Shown one piece after another: positions 9,370-18,685 of a stretch of 32,650 nt of DNA. Numbering within the stretch: the stretch's first letter is position 1; every line of letters starts with the position of its first letter. The DNA lies in the NCBI GenBank assembly GCA_014879845.1, contig JACSRI010000128.1, forward strand, positions 1 to 32,650, written 5' to 3'. Both the position numbers and the translations under genes were made by a program. This stretch comes from Opitutaceae bacterium (lineage in GTDB: Bacteria; Verrucomicrobiota; Verrucomicrobiia; Opitutales; Opitutaceae). The notes beneath the pieces are model-generated. The model did not search any database, was not told the origin of the DNA, and saw only the letters and a program-made list of their open reading frames with translations.

Positions 9370-9658
9370 GGGAAGAGGATGTGGCTCAGGGACGATCCAG
9401 CGCCGGGGGCGGCCGGCAGTGTGACAGCCGGGGAGGCGCTGGCAGGCCTAAAGCACGGGGAGAAACACATGGGAGCGGTCCTCTGCGCGGCTCGCGAACA
9501 CGGTGCAGCCGAATGCACGCACGCGCGCCCCGCGGAAAGGACGGCGGACCGTGAAACATCTTGCAGGCACGCGCGAATCAGCCTGTGTCTTACAGTCAGA
9601 GGTTGCCAAGCACGCCGGCTTCCCCATCAGATCGCCGCCCCCAACATCACCGCCGTTC
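9370..9658. promoter_or_regulatory. Divergent control region, symporter/lacI-type gene
   Basis: This 289-bp gap between two divergent starts must hold the promoters of both units. The best operator candidate is TGAAACATCTTGCA at 9552-9565, an imperfect even palindrome in which 10 of 14 positions pair (TGnAA...TTnCA). That is a LacI-family-like shape, about 95 bases before the regulator start. I could not pick convincing -35/-10 boxes for either direction. Confidence 0.35.
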
Positions 9659-10720
9659 ATGCCTGCCCCTTCCCTTCGCGAACTTGCCCGCTCGCTCGGC
9701 CTGTCGCACACCACCGTGTCCGAGGCCCTGCGCGACAGCCCGCGCGTGCGCCCGGAGACCCGCAAGCGTGTCCTCGCCGCCGCCCGCGCCGCGGGCTACA
9801 AACACAATCCCCTCGCCGGCGCCCTCATGTCGGAGATCCGCCGTTCGCGCGCGGGAACCTTCCGCGGCGTCGTCGCGCTGCTCGATCTCGATGACCCGGA
9901 CGCGCGGCCGAAGCACGTGCACCGTTTCCACGCCGAGTTGTCGCGCGGGGCGCGTGAGCGTGCCTCGGAACTCGGGTTCAAACTCGAGCCCTTCGTCATC
10001 GGTCAACGCGGTCTTACGGAGCAGCGCCTCGATACGATCCTGCAGTCGCGCGGGATCCGCGGCGTGCTTCTCCTGCCGGCGAACAATCCGCCGGACATGC
10101 TCGGGCTCGACTGGTCCAAATACGCCGCCATCTACGCCGACTACGTGATCGAGCGGCCGCCGCTCCACACGGTGTGCGCCGACCATTTCCGCTCGATGAT
10201 GACCGCGCTCGTCCGGTTGCAACGCCTCGGCTACCGGCGCCCGGGCCTGGTGCTCGAGCAGCACCACGACGAGCGCCTGCTCTTCCGTTGGGAAGCGGCG
10301 TTTCGCGCGTTCCACGAGCATCACGATGAGGTCGAGCACCTGAAGCCGCACATCGTGCCGGCCATCAACCGGGAGACGTTTGTCCCGTGGTTCAAGAAGG
10401 CGAAACCCGACGTGGTGATGTGCCACCGCTCCGACGTGGTCGAATGGATGACGGCGGCAGGAGCCGAGGTGCCGAAGACCCACGGGTTCTGCTGCCTCAA
10501 CGTGGTGATGAGCAACATCCCGGCGGCCGGACTCGACCTGCAGCCGCGCGCGCTCGGCGCCCGTGGTGTGGAAATGCTCATCGGCCAGCTTCTGCGCAAC
10601 GAATACGGCATCCCGGACCCGCCCTCCTCGACGAGCATCCCCGCTGTATGGGTCGACGGCCCGACCCTGCGTCAACAAGGCGAGGTGCCGGCCACACCGG
10701 CCGACGCGTCGGTCGTATAG
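9659..10720 (+). CDS. LacI-family transcriptional regulator
   Basis: A 353-residue repressor-type regulator. The start at ATG 9659 is chosen because the helix-turn-helix begins immediately (SLRELARSLGLSHTTVSEAL, residues about 5-24, then RPETRKRVLAAARAAGYKHN); the open frame to 9503 would add 52 Arg-rich residues with no family match. The remainder (about 65-335) is a periplasmic-binding-protein-like sensor domain with GIRGVLLLPANN and a conserved LDLQPRALGARGVEMLI segment near the C terminus, where LacI-family members have a similar motif. It is divergent from the symporter-rhaM-lyase unit and probably controls it in response to a rhamnose- or galacturonate-derived ligand. The ligand is not readable from sequence. 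Confidence 0.9.
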   Translation: MPAPSLRELARSLGLSHTTVSEALRDSPRVRPETRKRVLAAARAAGYKHNPLAGALMSEIRRSRAGTFRGVVALLDLDDPDARPKHVHRFHAELSRGARERASELGFKLEPFVIGQRGLTEQRLDTILQSRGIRGVLLLPANNPPDMLGLDWSKYAAIYADYVIERPPLHTVCADHFRSMMTALVRLQRLGYRRPGLVLEQHHDERLLFRWEAAFRAFHEHHDEVEHLKPHIVPAINRETFVPWFKKAKPDVVMCHRSDVVEWMTAAGAEVPKTHGFCCLNVVMSNIPAAGLDLQPRALGARGVEMLIGQLLRNEYGIPDPPSSTSIPAVWVDGPTLRQQGEVPATPADASVV

Positions 10721-11043
10721 ACCGCGATCAGTGTTGTGTGGTCAGATCGGCGGGGTGAACGCGCCGCAATGCGGCAAATGATGGTGCGCCGCGCGTCCAC
10801 GCGGACGCGCGTCGAGGCGCGGACGGATTGATCGGATTTTTACCGCCCCGGTGAGGCGGCCCCGAGGACTGCGGTATGCCCCGGGATTTTCCCCGGCCAC
10901 GCCGGGGAGGTGTCCGGTCAAATCCCCGCAAAAGCTCCCGCATGAAATACAAACACCTCTAAGGAAAACCGCCCACGTGCCGAAATTGAGAGAACACGCC
11001 CGGTTCCGGCCAGTCCACCCTGCCCTGTGTTCGCATCCGCTAC
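10721..11043 (+). promoter_or_regulatory. 323-bp non-coding leader with nested and competing helices
   Basis: No credible gene lies here. A strong hairpin GCGCGTCC/GGACGCGC (10791-10798 with 10803-10810, tetraloop ACGC) may end the LacI-type transcript, although the nearest T-run (10837-10841) is 26 bases later. Further on, GGGATTT (10883-10889) pairs with AAATCCC (10920-10926) around an inner hairpin TCCCCGG/CCGGGGA (10890-10896 with 10902-10908). A rival 7-bp helix GAGGTGT (10907-10913) with ACACCTC (10953-10959) shares bases with the inner hairpin, so both cannot fully form together. The segment lies upstream of the response regulator and may be a folded 5' leader. It matches no riboswitch class I know. 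Confidence 0.35.
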
Positions 11044-11694
11044 ATGAAACGCGTCGTTATCGTCGAAGACCAGACAGCCATCCGTGAAATGCTCGCGGAG
11101 GTACTGCGCCATGACCCCAACTTCGAAATCGTCGGTCAGGCCGGTGACGGTCAGGTGGCCTACCAGATGATTCTCGATGCCAAGCCGGACGTGCTCGTGC
11201 TCGATGCCCGCCTTCCCGTGCTCAACGGCCTGGAACTGCTCCGCCGGGTGACCAAGCAGTTGCGCAACCTGCGCATCCTGGTCTTCTCCGGCCACGAGAA
11301 CCCGGTGCTCATCCGCGAGATGCTCGAGGCCGGCGCCCACGGGTTCGTGGAGAAGACCGCGGGATTGATCGAACTCAAGAAGGGCCTGGAAACCGTCGCC
11401 AACGGCGGCACGTATTTCGGCCCGGCCGTGAGCGGCCTGCTTCGCAACGTCGTCGCCAATCCATCGGTCACGACGACGACCAAGGACTTTCTCACTCCCC
11501 GCGAGCGCGAGATCCTCCAGTTGGTGGCTGAAAGCTACAGCACCAAGGAGATCGCCCAGAAGCTCAACATCAGCGTAAAGACGGTGGACAACCACCGCAC
11601 CAACCTGATGCGCAAGCTCGACCTGCACAACGTGGCCAGCATCACGCGCTACGCCATGCAGATCGGTCTCATCGAGAACGAACCTTCCGTTTGA
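11044..11694 (+). CDS. NarL/FixJ-type response regulator with LuxR helix-turn-helix
   Basis: A 216-residue two-domain regulator. The receiver domain (about 1-120) has the acidic pair E8/D9, the phospho-acceptor D54 in VLVLDARLP, S82 in ILVFSG and K104 in GFVEKTAG, so it looks able to accept phosphate. A linker leads to a LuxR-type DNA-binding domain (about 148-212; LTPREREILQLVAES, STKEIAQKLNISVKTVDNH). It probably binds promoters as a dimer. No histidine kinase is adjacent, so its partner must be encoded elsewhere. It stands alone between a LacI-type gene and a convergent chelatase gene, behind an unusually structured leader. Targets cannot be deduced from the sequence. Confidence 0.93.
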   Translation: MKRVVIVEDQTAIREMLAEVLRHDPNFEIVGQAGDGQVAYQMILDAKPDVLVLDARLPVLNGLELLRRVTKQLRNLRILVFSGHENPVLIREMLEAGAHGFVEKTAGLIELKKGLETVANGGTYFGPAVSGLLRNVVANPSVTTTTKDFLTPREREILQLVAESYSTKEIAQKLNISVKTVDNHRTNLMRKLDLHNVASITRYAMQIGLIENEPSV

Positions 11695-11711
11695 ACGACG
11701 CGTCACCGTAG

Positions 11712-11768
11712 CGTGCGCCTGTCGAGGCGCACGATCGACTCCCCGGAGGCGGGCCCTTGGGCCCGCCT
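11712..11768. terminator. Two tandem hairpins between convergent genes
   Basis: The first stem pairs CGTGCGCCT (11712-11720) with AGGCGCACG (11725-11733) around a GTCG tetraloop. The second pairs AGGCGGGCC (11747-11755) with GGCCCGCCT (11760-11768) around a 4-base loop. They fill the gap between the response regulator and the convergent chelatase gene. T-runs are poor (TTCCCT after the second stem), so this is a probable bidirectional terminator rather than a textbook one. Confidence 0.55.
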
Positions 11769-11790
11769 TCCCTGTATCCACAGGGCACCG

Positions 11791-12630
11791 TCAGGACGCG
11801 ACCGCTGCGCGCAGCCGATCCGCCAGGATCTCGATCAGGCGCGAGTGTTCGCCCACGAGCGGGGTCAGGTGCACCTGCAGGCCCGGGCGGCTCCGTGCGG
11901 CCTCCGCGCAAATGGCCTCGATATCGCCGCCAGGACCGGCGTGCCTGCCCGGAGAGAAGAACATGAGAGCCACAACTCCCGGTCCCGAGACGCGCTCGAG
12001 CGCGCGTGCGAGCAGGGGCTCGTTGAAGGCGTAGTCCGCCCCGTCCCGCCGTTCCATCGACGCTGCGATGACGGAACTCGCCGTCCCTCCCAGCTGACGC
12101 GCCAGATCCGCGGCAACGGCATCGCGCACCGCAGCGACCGCGCGCTGCGGACTGCCGTGATCGACGAGGATGACCCACGGTCGCTCGATGGACCGCGCCG
12201 CCGCCGTGCCCCGCACATGCTCGGCCAGAATCGACGCCAGTCGGGAGTCGCCCGGTCGTGCCGGATCCACGACGGGGGCGGCCACACGCACATCAAGCCC
12301 GGGAAGGTCGGCCGTGAGCGCTCGGACGCGCTCGGGGATGTACTCCGTTAGCGCGGCGCTCGGACCGAAAAAAAGCGGCACGAGGACGAACTTGCGCCGC
12401 TCCGCTGAGTAGCGCCGCCGCAGCGCCGGCTCCAGGATCTCCGCCGGGATCCCGCCGAGCCGGGCGGGATCGATCGCGCTCGAGTGCAGCAGCGACACCG
12501 GCTCGACGCGGGCCCCCACCCTCACCTCCAGGCCGGCCGCGAGGCAGCGCAGGTTGAGTGTCGCCATCGGCTGGAGCGAACCGTTGTCGACAAGCAGGAT
12601 GACCGGGGAGTCAGGCATGGCAAAGTCCAT
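11791..12630 (-). CDS. cbiX: CbiX/SirB-type sirohydrochlorin chelatase, two-domain, degenerate N half
   Basis: A 279-residue protein made of two similar halves, each starting with a hydrophobic strand and an (H/N)GS turn: VILLVDNGSLQ (residues 10-20) and VILVDHGSPQ (153-162). The family inserts Co2+ or Fe2+ into sirohydrochlorin on the way to cobalamin or siroheme. In the C half both expected metal-site histidines are present: H158 (DHGS) and H230 (FFSPGRHAGPGGDI). In the N half the equivalents are Asn16 and a non-histidine residue (LFFGPSAALTEYI), so only the C half should be catalytic. The sulfite reductase gene cysI lies about 700 bases away on the same strand, so supplying siroheme iron is a sensible guess; metal choice cannot be told from sequence. 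An alternative start is the ATG four codons downstream (12618). Confidence 0.8.
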   Translation of the reverse strand: MDFAMPDSPVILLVDNGSLQPMATLNLRCLAAGLEVRVGARVEPVSLLHSSAIDPARLGGIPAEILEPALRRRYSAERRKFVLVPLFFGPSAALTEYIPERVRALTADLPGLDVRVAAPVVDPARPGDSRLASILAEHVRGTAAARSIERPWVILVDHGSPQRAVAAVRDAVAADLARQLGGTASSVIAASMERRDGADYAFNEPLLARALERVSGPGVVALMFFSPGRHAGPGGDIEAICAEAARSRPGLQVHLTPLVGEHSRLIEILADRLRAAVAS

Positions 12631-12662
12631 GAATGCGCGGGAGTTGCGGCGTCAATAAATCC

Positions 12663-12712
12663 TTGCCGATCGCATCGTGATCTCCTTTTACTCGCGAGTC
12701 CTTTGATCGCGA
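12663..12712 (+). promoter_or_regulatory. Possible pal promoter and paired TCGCGA boxes
   Basis: TTGCCG (12663-12668) and TTTACT (12687-12692), 18 bases apart, form a reasonable sigma-70-like promoter for pal. Immediately after it the palindromic hexamer TCGCGA occurs twice, at 12692-12697 and 12707-12712, with centres 15 bases apart; a repeated palindrome could bind a regulator or pair in the mRNA leader. Sequence-only proposal. Confidence 0.4.
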
Positions 12713-12723
12713 AGCCCACCTCC

Positions 12724-13251
12724 ATGAACATTTTCCTTCGGTTCACCAGCATCGCTGTCGCATCCGTCGCGGTTCTTTTTGCCGCCGGCTGCAGCAAGAA
12801 ACCGCAGCGTCCGAATCCCGGCATGACCATTGGTATCGGCGGCGCCGAACTGCAGCCCGTCGGCATCGAAGGCTCCGGCCTCGAGACCCGCGACCCGCTG
12901 GGCAATGTCGATCGCACGATCTTCGCGGCCAACACGGTCTACTTCGACTACGACTCCGCCGCCGTGAAGCAGGCCGAGCGCGCCAAGGTCCAGCAGGTGG
13001 CCGACTATCTCAAGTCCAACCCCGGCTCGCGCATCCTCCTCGAGGGGCACTGCGACTGGCGTGGCACGACCGAGTACAACATGGGCCTGGGCGATCGCCG
13101 CGCCAACGCGGTGAAGTCCTACCTCGGCACCCTCGGGATCGACGCCTCGCGCATCGAGACGGTCTCCAAGGGCGATCTCGACGCCAAGGAAGGCGCCAGC
13201 GACGCGGAGATGAAGATGGACCGGCGTGTCGACGTCGGCCTGATCCGCTGA
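12724..13251 (+). CDS. pal: Peptidoglycan-associated lipoprotein (OmpA/Pal family)
   Basis: A 175-residue lipoprotein. The ATG at 12724 opens a lipoprotein signal peptide ending in FAAGC, with Cys23 as the lipidation site; upstream open frame does not resemble the family. After a flexible linker, the OmpA-like domain (about 75-170) starts with NTVYFDYDSAAVKQ and has the peptidoglycan-binding features: the Asp in GHCDWRGTTEYNMGLGDRRA and the Arg in DRRANAV, plus a final MKMDRRVDV. Pal anchors the outer membrane to the cell wall and normally works with Tol proteins, which are not in this window. The gene is monocistronic here: divergent from the chelatase gene, with its own promoter candidate and a strong terminator behind it. 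Confidence 0.94.
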   Translation: MNIFLRFTSIAVASVAVLFAAGCSKKPQRPNPGMTIGIGGAELQPVGIEGSGLETRDPLGNVDRTIFAANTVYFDYDSAAVKQAERAKVQQVADYLKSNPGSRILLEGHCDWRGTTEYNMGLGDRRANAVKSYLGTLGIDASRIETVSKGDLDAKEGASDAEMKMDRRVDVGLIR

Positions 13252-13277
13252 GCCCGGCTCGCGTATCCTAAATTTCG

Positions 13278-13313
13278 AGACCCCGCGGTGCGAGCCGCGG
13301 GGTCTTTGGTTTT
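13278..13313 (+). terminator. Rho-independent terminator of pal
   Basis: Perfect 11-bp stem AGACCCCGCGG (13278-13288) with CCGCGGGGTCT (13295-13305), 6-base loop, followed by TTTGGTTTT. It starts 26 bases after the pal stop. It is the clearest plus-strand intrinsic terminator in the window. Confidence 0.9.
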
Positions 13314-13364
13314 CATGTGTCGCGCAGGCCGCCCGGGAGCGGCGGCCTCGCACGACCGGGCGGA

Positions 13365-15047
13365 TCAACCCACGGCGCCGACGCGGTGGCAGAAGTCGCC
13401 GAAGCGCTCCCCCGTGCTCGTGCGCTCGGTGGCGTAGCGCTTGAGCAGAGGTGCGAGGCGCTCGACCACCTGCGGATGCGTGAGCGATTCCGCCACGAGT
13501 GTGTTGAGGCGCGTGCCCTCGAAGGACGCACCGAGGTAGAGGTTGTATTTGCCGGGTGCGCGCCCCACCAGGCCGATCTCGGCGAGGTACGGACGGGCAC
13601 ACCCGTTCGGGCACCCGGTCATGCGGATGCTGATGGCGTCGTGGCGGAGACCCGCCTCCTCGACGACCGTCTCGAGGTCGGCGAGCAACTGCGGGAGTTC
13701 GCGCTCGGCCTCGGAGAGCGCCAGTCCGCAGGTCGGCAGCGCCACGCATGAGAGCGCGTTCAGGCGCAGGCCGGTGCGCGCGTTCTCATCAGCCAGGCCG
13801 TGCCGGGCAAGGATGGCTTCAATCTGCGCCTTCCTCGCGTCGGAGACGCCGGAGATCGTGAGATTCTGCGAGGGCGTGAGGCGGAAATCACCCTCGTGGA
13901 TCTGCGCGATCTCGCGCAGCGCCGACTTCATGGCCCAGCCCGGCGCATCCTTGATGCGCCCACTCAGGATGTGAAGGCCGTAGAACCAGGAGCCATCATC
14001 GCAACGCTGCCAGCCCAGCGGGTCGGTGATCGTGGTGAAGGCGTAAGGTCGCGCCGGCGCGAGCGCCCAGCCGAGGCGCCGTTCGAGCTCGCCGACGAAC
14101 CACGTGATCCCGCGGTCGTCGATCGTGTATTTGAGCCGCGCGTGCTTGCGGTCGGTGCGATCACCAAAATCGCGCTGGATCGCGATGACCGTGCCGCCGA
14201 GTTCATTGACTCTATCGGGCGTGATGAATCCGATCACGTCGGCGAGGCGCGGGTAGGTCTTCGCGTTGCCGTGGCTCATTCCCTGGCCTCCGCCGACACA
14301 GACGTTGTAACCGGCGAGTTTTCCATCCTCGACGATGGCGATGAAGCCGAGGTCCTGGGAGAAGATGTCGACGTCGTTGGACGGCGGGAGGGCAAAACCG
14401 GTCTTGAACTTGCGCGGCAGGTAGGTCGCGCCGTAAAGCGGCTCCTCGTCGGCGCGGAACTCGCCACCGGAGACGAGTTCATCCTGGATCCAAAGTTCAT
14501 GGTACGCGCGGGTCCTGGGGAGCGCGAACTCGCTGAAACCCCGGGCCTGCTCGTAGACTTGGTGGAGCACCGCGCTGCGCTCGGGATTGGGTGGCGCCAT
14601 GACGTTGCGGTTCACGTCGCCGCAGGCGGCGATCGAGTCGAGCAGCACGGTGTGCATGCCGCGAATCACCGGGCGGATGTTTCCCTTGAGCACCCCGTGG
14701 AGCTGGAAGGTCTGACGCGTCGTCAGGCGGAGGGTGCCGCTGGCCCGCTCGTCGGCGAGCTGGTCGAGCACGAGCCACTGCTGGGGCGTGCAACGACCGC
14801 CCGGGAGGCGCACCCGCAGCATGAAACTGTAGGCCTTCTCCTGCTTGAGCCGGCGCCGCTCATTGCGGAGGTCGCGGTCGTCCTGGAGGTAGAAGCCGTG
14901 GAACTTCGTCAGCTGGGCGTTCTCCTCCGAGATGGCGCCGGTCGTCGTGTCGGCGAAGTCGGCGGCGAGCGTCCCGCGCAGGTGGCGCGAGGCAGCTTTG
15001 AGGCCTTCATTGGCGCTGAGCGGCTTGGCAGTGGTGCTTTCAGACAT
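13365..15047 (-). CDS. cysI: Assimilatory sulfite reductase hemoprotein subunit (CysI)
   Basis: A 560-residue siroheme/4Fe-4S enzyme reducing sulfite to sulfide for cysteine synthesis. The cluster/siroheme cysteines are in the two motifs CVALPTC (C434, C440) and CPNGC (C479, C483), the same numbers as in E. coli CysI. Sulfite/nitrite reductase ferredoxin-like repeats are visible, for example LRLTTRQTFQLHGVLKGNIR and FRLTPSQNLTISGV. Length is close to the 570 residues of E. coli CysI. No flavoprotein partner (CysJ) is next to it, so electrons come from a protein encoded elsewhere or from ferredoxin. It follows metK and ahcY on the same strand but is separated from them by a strong terminator, so it is probably its own transcription unit. 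The CbiX-type gene downstream may provide siroheme. Confidence 0.96.
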   Translation of the reverse strand: MSESTTAKPLSANEGLKAASRHLRGTLAADFADTTTGAISEENAQLTKFHGFYLQDDRDLRNERRRLKQEKAYSFMLRVRLPGGRCTPQQWLVLDQLADERASGTLRLTTRQTFQLHGVLKGNIRPVIRGMHTVLLDSIAACGDVNRNVMAPPNPERSAVLHQVYEQARGFSEFALPRTRAYHELWIQDELVSGGEFRADEEPLYGATYLPRKFKTGFALPPSNDVDIFSQDLGFIAIVEDGKLAGYNVCVGGGQGMSHGNAKTYPRLADVIGFITPDRVNELGGTVIAIQRDFGDRTDRKHARLKYTIDDRGITWFVGELERRLGWALAPARPYAFTTITDPLGWQRCDDGSWFYGLHILSGRIKDAPGWAMKSALREIAQIHEGDFRLTPSQNLTISGVSDARKAQIEAILARHGLADENARTGLRLNALSCVALPTCGLALSEAERELPQLLADLETVVEEAGLRHDAISIRMTGCPNGCARPYLAEIGLVGRAPGKYNLYLGASFEGTRLNTLVAESLTHPQVVERLAPLLKRYATERTSTGERFGDFCHRVGAVG

Positions 15048-15131
15048 GGGATGGCAAGAGGCCGGGGCGAATGTCGTTACTTCTGTTGTTTAGTCAAGAA
15101 CACAAGATACATCATTTCCGGTCGCGACCTG

Positions 15132-15169
15132 AAAGAAAAACGGCCGGGTCCCAAGGGGACACCGGCCGT
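15132..15169 (-). terminator. Rho-independent terminator of metK-ahcY
   Basis: In the minus-strand transcript ACGGCCGG (15169-15162) pairs with CCGGCCGT (15147-15140), continued inward by GTCCC/GGGAC-type pairing with one bulged base. The stem is followed at once by TTTTTCTTTC. It lies 27 bases past the ahcY stop and separates ahcY from cysI. Confidence 0.9.
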
Positions 15170-15195
15170 GTTGTATGCCTGGGAAAGCGGCCCGC

Positions 15196-16632
<1,437 letters not shown>

Positions 16633-16646
16633 GGTGTGGATACGGG

Positions 16647-17813
<1,167 letters not shown>

Positions 17814-18057
17814 ATTGGGTGAGCGGACGATCGGCGAAAGCAGGCGATTCTCAAGAAAAATATCAACATATCCGGATTCTTTGATGCGATGATTCAAGCC
17901 CCACCCCGCAGAGGGGCGCTGCGACTCGGCGCGCGCGCAGCTATTGAGGTTCAGTTGCCCGCATCCGGGGCGATGAGGAGTTCTACCCGGCTGAGTCCCA
18001 GGATTCCGAACCCGGGCACGGACCGCGACCGGACCCTCACCCTCTTCCATCCCATTC
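17814..18057. promoter_or_regulatory. Divergent control region, metK/response regulator
   Basis: A 244-bp gap between divergent starts. On the minus strand a possible metK promoter is TTGAAT (plus 17892-17897) with GATATG (plus 17867-17872); the 19-base spacer is long. The patch around 17855-17897 is much more AT-rich than its surroundings. No SAM-box or SAH-type consensus was seen. No convincing promoter was picked for the plus-strand regulator. Confidence 0.35.
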
Positions 18058-18465
18058 ATGGCCTTCGACCTACGGGCAATGATCGTCGACGATGACGATC
18101 ACGTGCGGACGTTCCTGATCGTCCTGCTGCGCAAGATCGTCTCGGGGAACATCCTCGAGGCCCGCAACGGTGAAGAAGCGATCGAACTCTACCGGCGTGA
18201 GAGGCCCGACCTGCTCCTGCTCGACGTCAACATGCCAGTCATGGATGGGCTGGAGACCCTCGCCCGACTGCGTGCGATCAACCCCGACGTGGTCGTGATC
18301 ATGATCACCTCGCTGGCCATGCGAAAGATCGTCGAGGACGCGGTGCGCGCCGGGGCGGCAAACTTCATCCGCAAGGACACTCCCCGCCCGCAGATCGTGG
18401 AGATCATCAAGGAGACCATCCTCGCCAGCTTCCCCCACGCCGTCGCCGAGGGGGCGGAGATGTGA
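18058..18465 (+). CDS. Single-domain response regulator
   Basis: A 135-residue CheY-like receiver with no output domain. The acidic cluster DDDD (11-14), phospho-acceptor D56 (LLLLDVNMP), T84 (IMITSLAM) and K106 (FIRKDTP) are all present, so phosphotransfer is expected. It is the first of three genes read together: the next starts 4 bases after its stop and the ATPase follows. It may therefore signal by binding a partner, perhaps the downstream 71-residue protein or ATPase, rather than DNA. That is an inference from position. No kinase is nearby. Confidence 0.9.
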   Translation: MAFDLRAMIVDDDDHVRTFLIVLLRKIVSGNILEARNGEEAIELYRRERPDLLLLDVNMPVMDGLETLARLRAINPDVVVIMITSLAMRKIVEDAVRAGAANFIRKDTPRPQIVEIIKETILASFPHAVAEGAEM

Positions 18466-18469
18466 GCCG

Positions 18470-18685
18470 ATGAAACCTGAAGACGACCCGCGAACCACGC
18501 CATCCGCCGACGATCTCGACCTGAAGCGCTTCGAGATCCAGGAGGTGCGCTACTCGCTGCCCGAGATGCTGCGCGAGCTGCATATCGAGCGCACACATTC
18601 GTTCTTCGCCAAGGAGATCATCGACCAGGTCGAGATCAACAAGATCTTCGCCGAGGCCCGCGCCCGCCGTGCAAAAGCAAAATAA
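18470..18685 (+). CDS. Small unknown protein between response regulator and GspE/PilB-type ATPase
   Basis: 71 residues, not recognised. The N-terminal 20 residues are acidic and probably disordered; the rest looks helical (YSLPEMLRELHIERTHSFF, then AKEIIDQVEINKIFAEARAR) and ends in a basic ARRAKAK tail. There is no signal peptide or membrane segment, so it should be cytoplasmic. GGAG (18456-18459) lies 10 bases before the ATG, and the stop of the preceding gene is only 4 bases away. Its 3' end overlaps the GTG start of the ATPase gene. Tight packing and sensible composition make it a real gene; an adaptor between the receiver protein and the ATPase is one possibility. Confidence 0.7.
   Translation: MKPEDDPRTTPSADDLDLKRFEIQEVRYSLPEMLRELHIERTHSFFAKEIIDQVEINKIFAEARARRAKAK

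Noticed and set aside
9503-9658. Longer N terminus for the LacI-type regulator
   Set aside because: The helix-turn-helix of this family starts within a few residues of the N terminus, which matches ATG 9659.
15060-15110. Possible repressor site and TTGACT -35 box upstream of cysI
   Set aside because: TTGACT is a good -35 box on the minus strand, but no acceptable -10 follows at 16-18 bases, and the ACT...AGT symmetry is too short to call an operator.
17814-18000. SAM or SAH riboswitch upstream of metK
   Set aside because: I looked for SAM-I, SAM-II, SAM-IV, SAM-SAH and SAH consensus blocks. Only a chance-level GATGCG/CGCATC pairing was seen. A covariance-model search would settle it.
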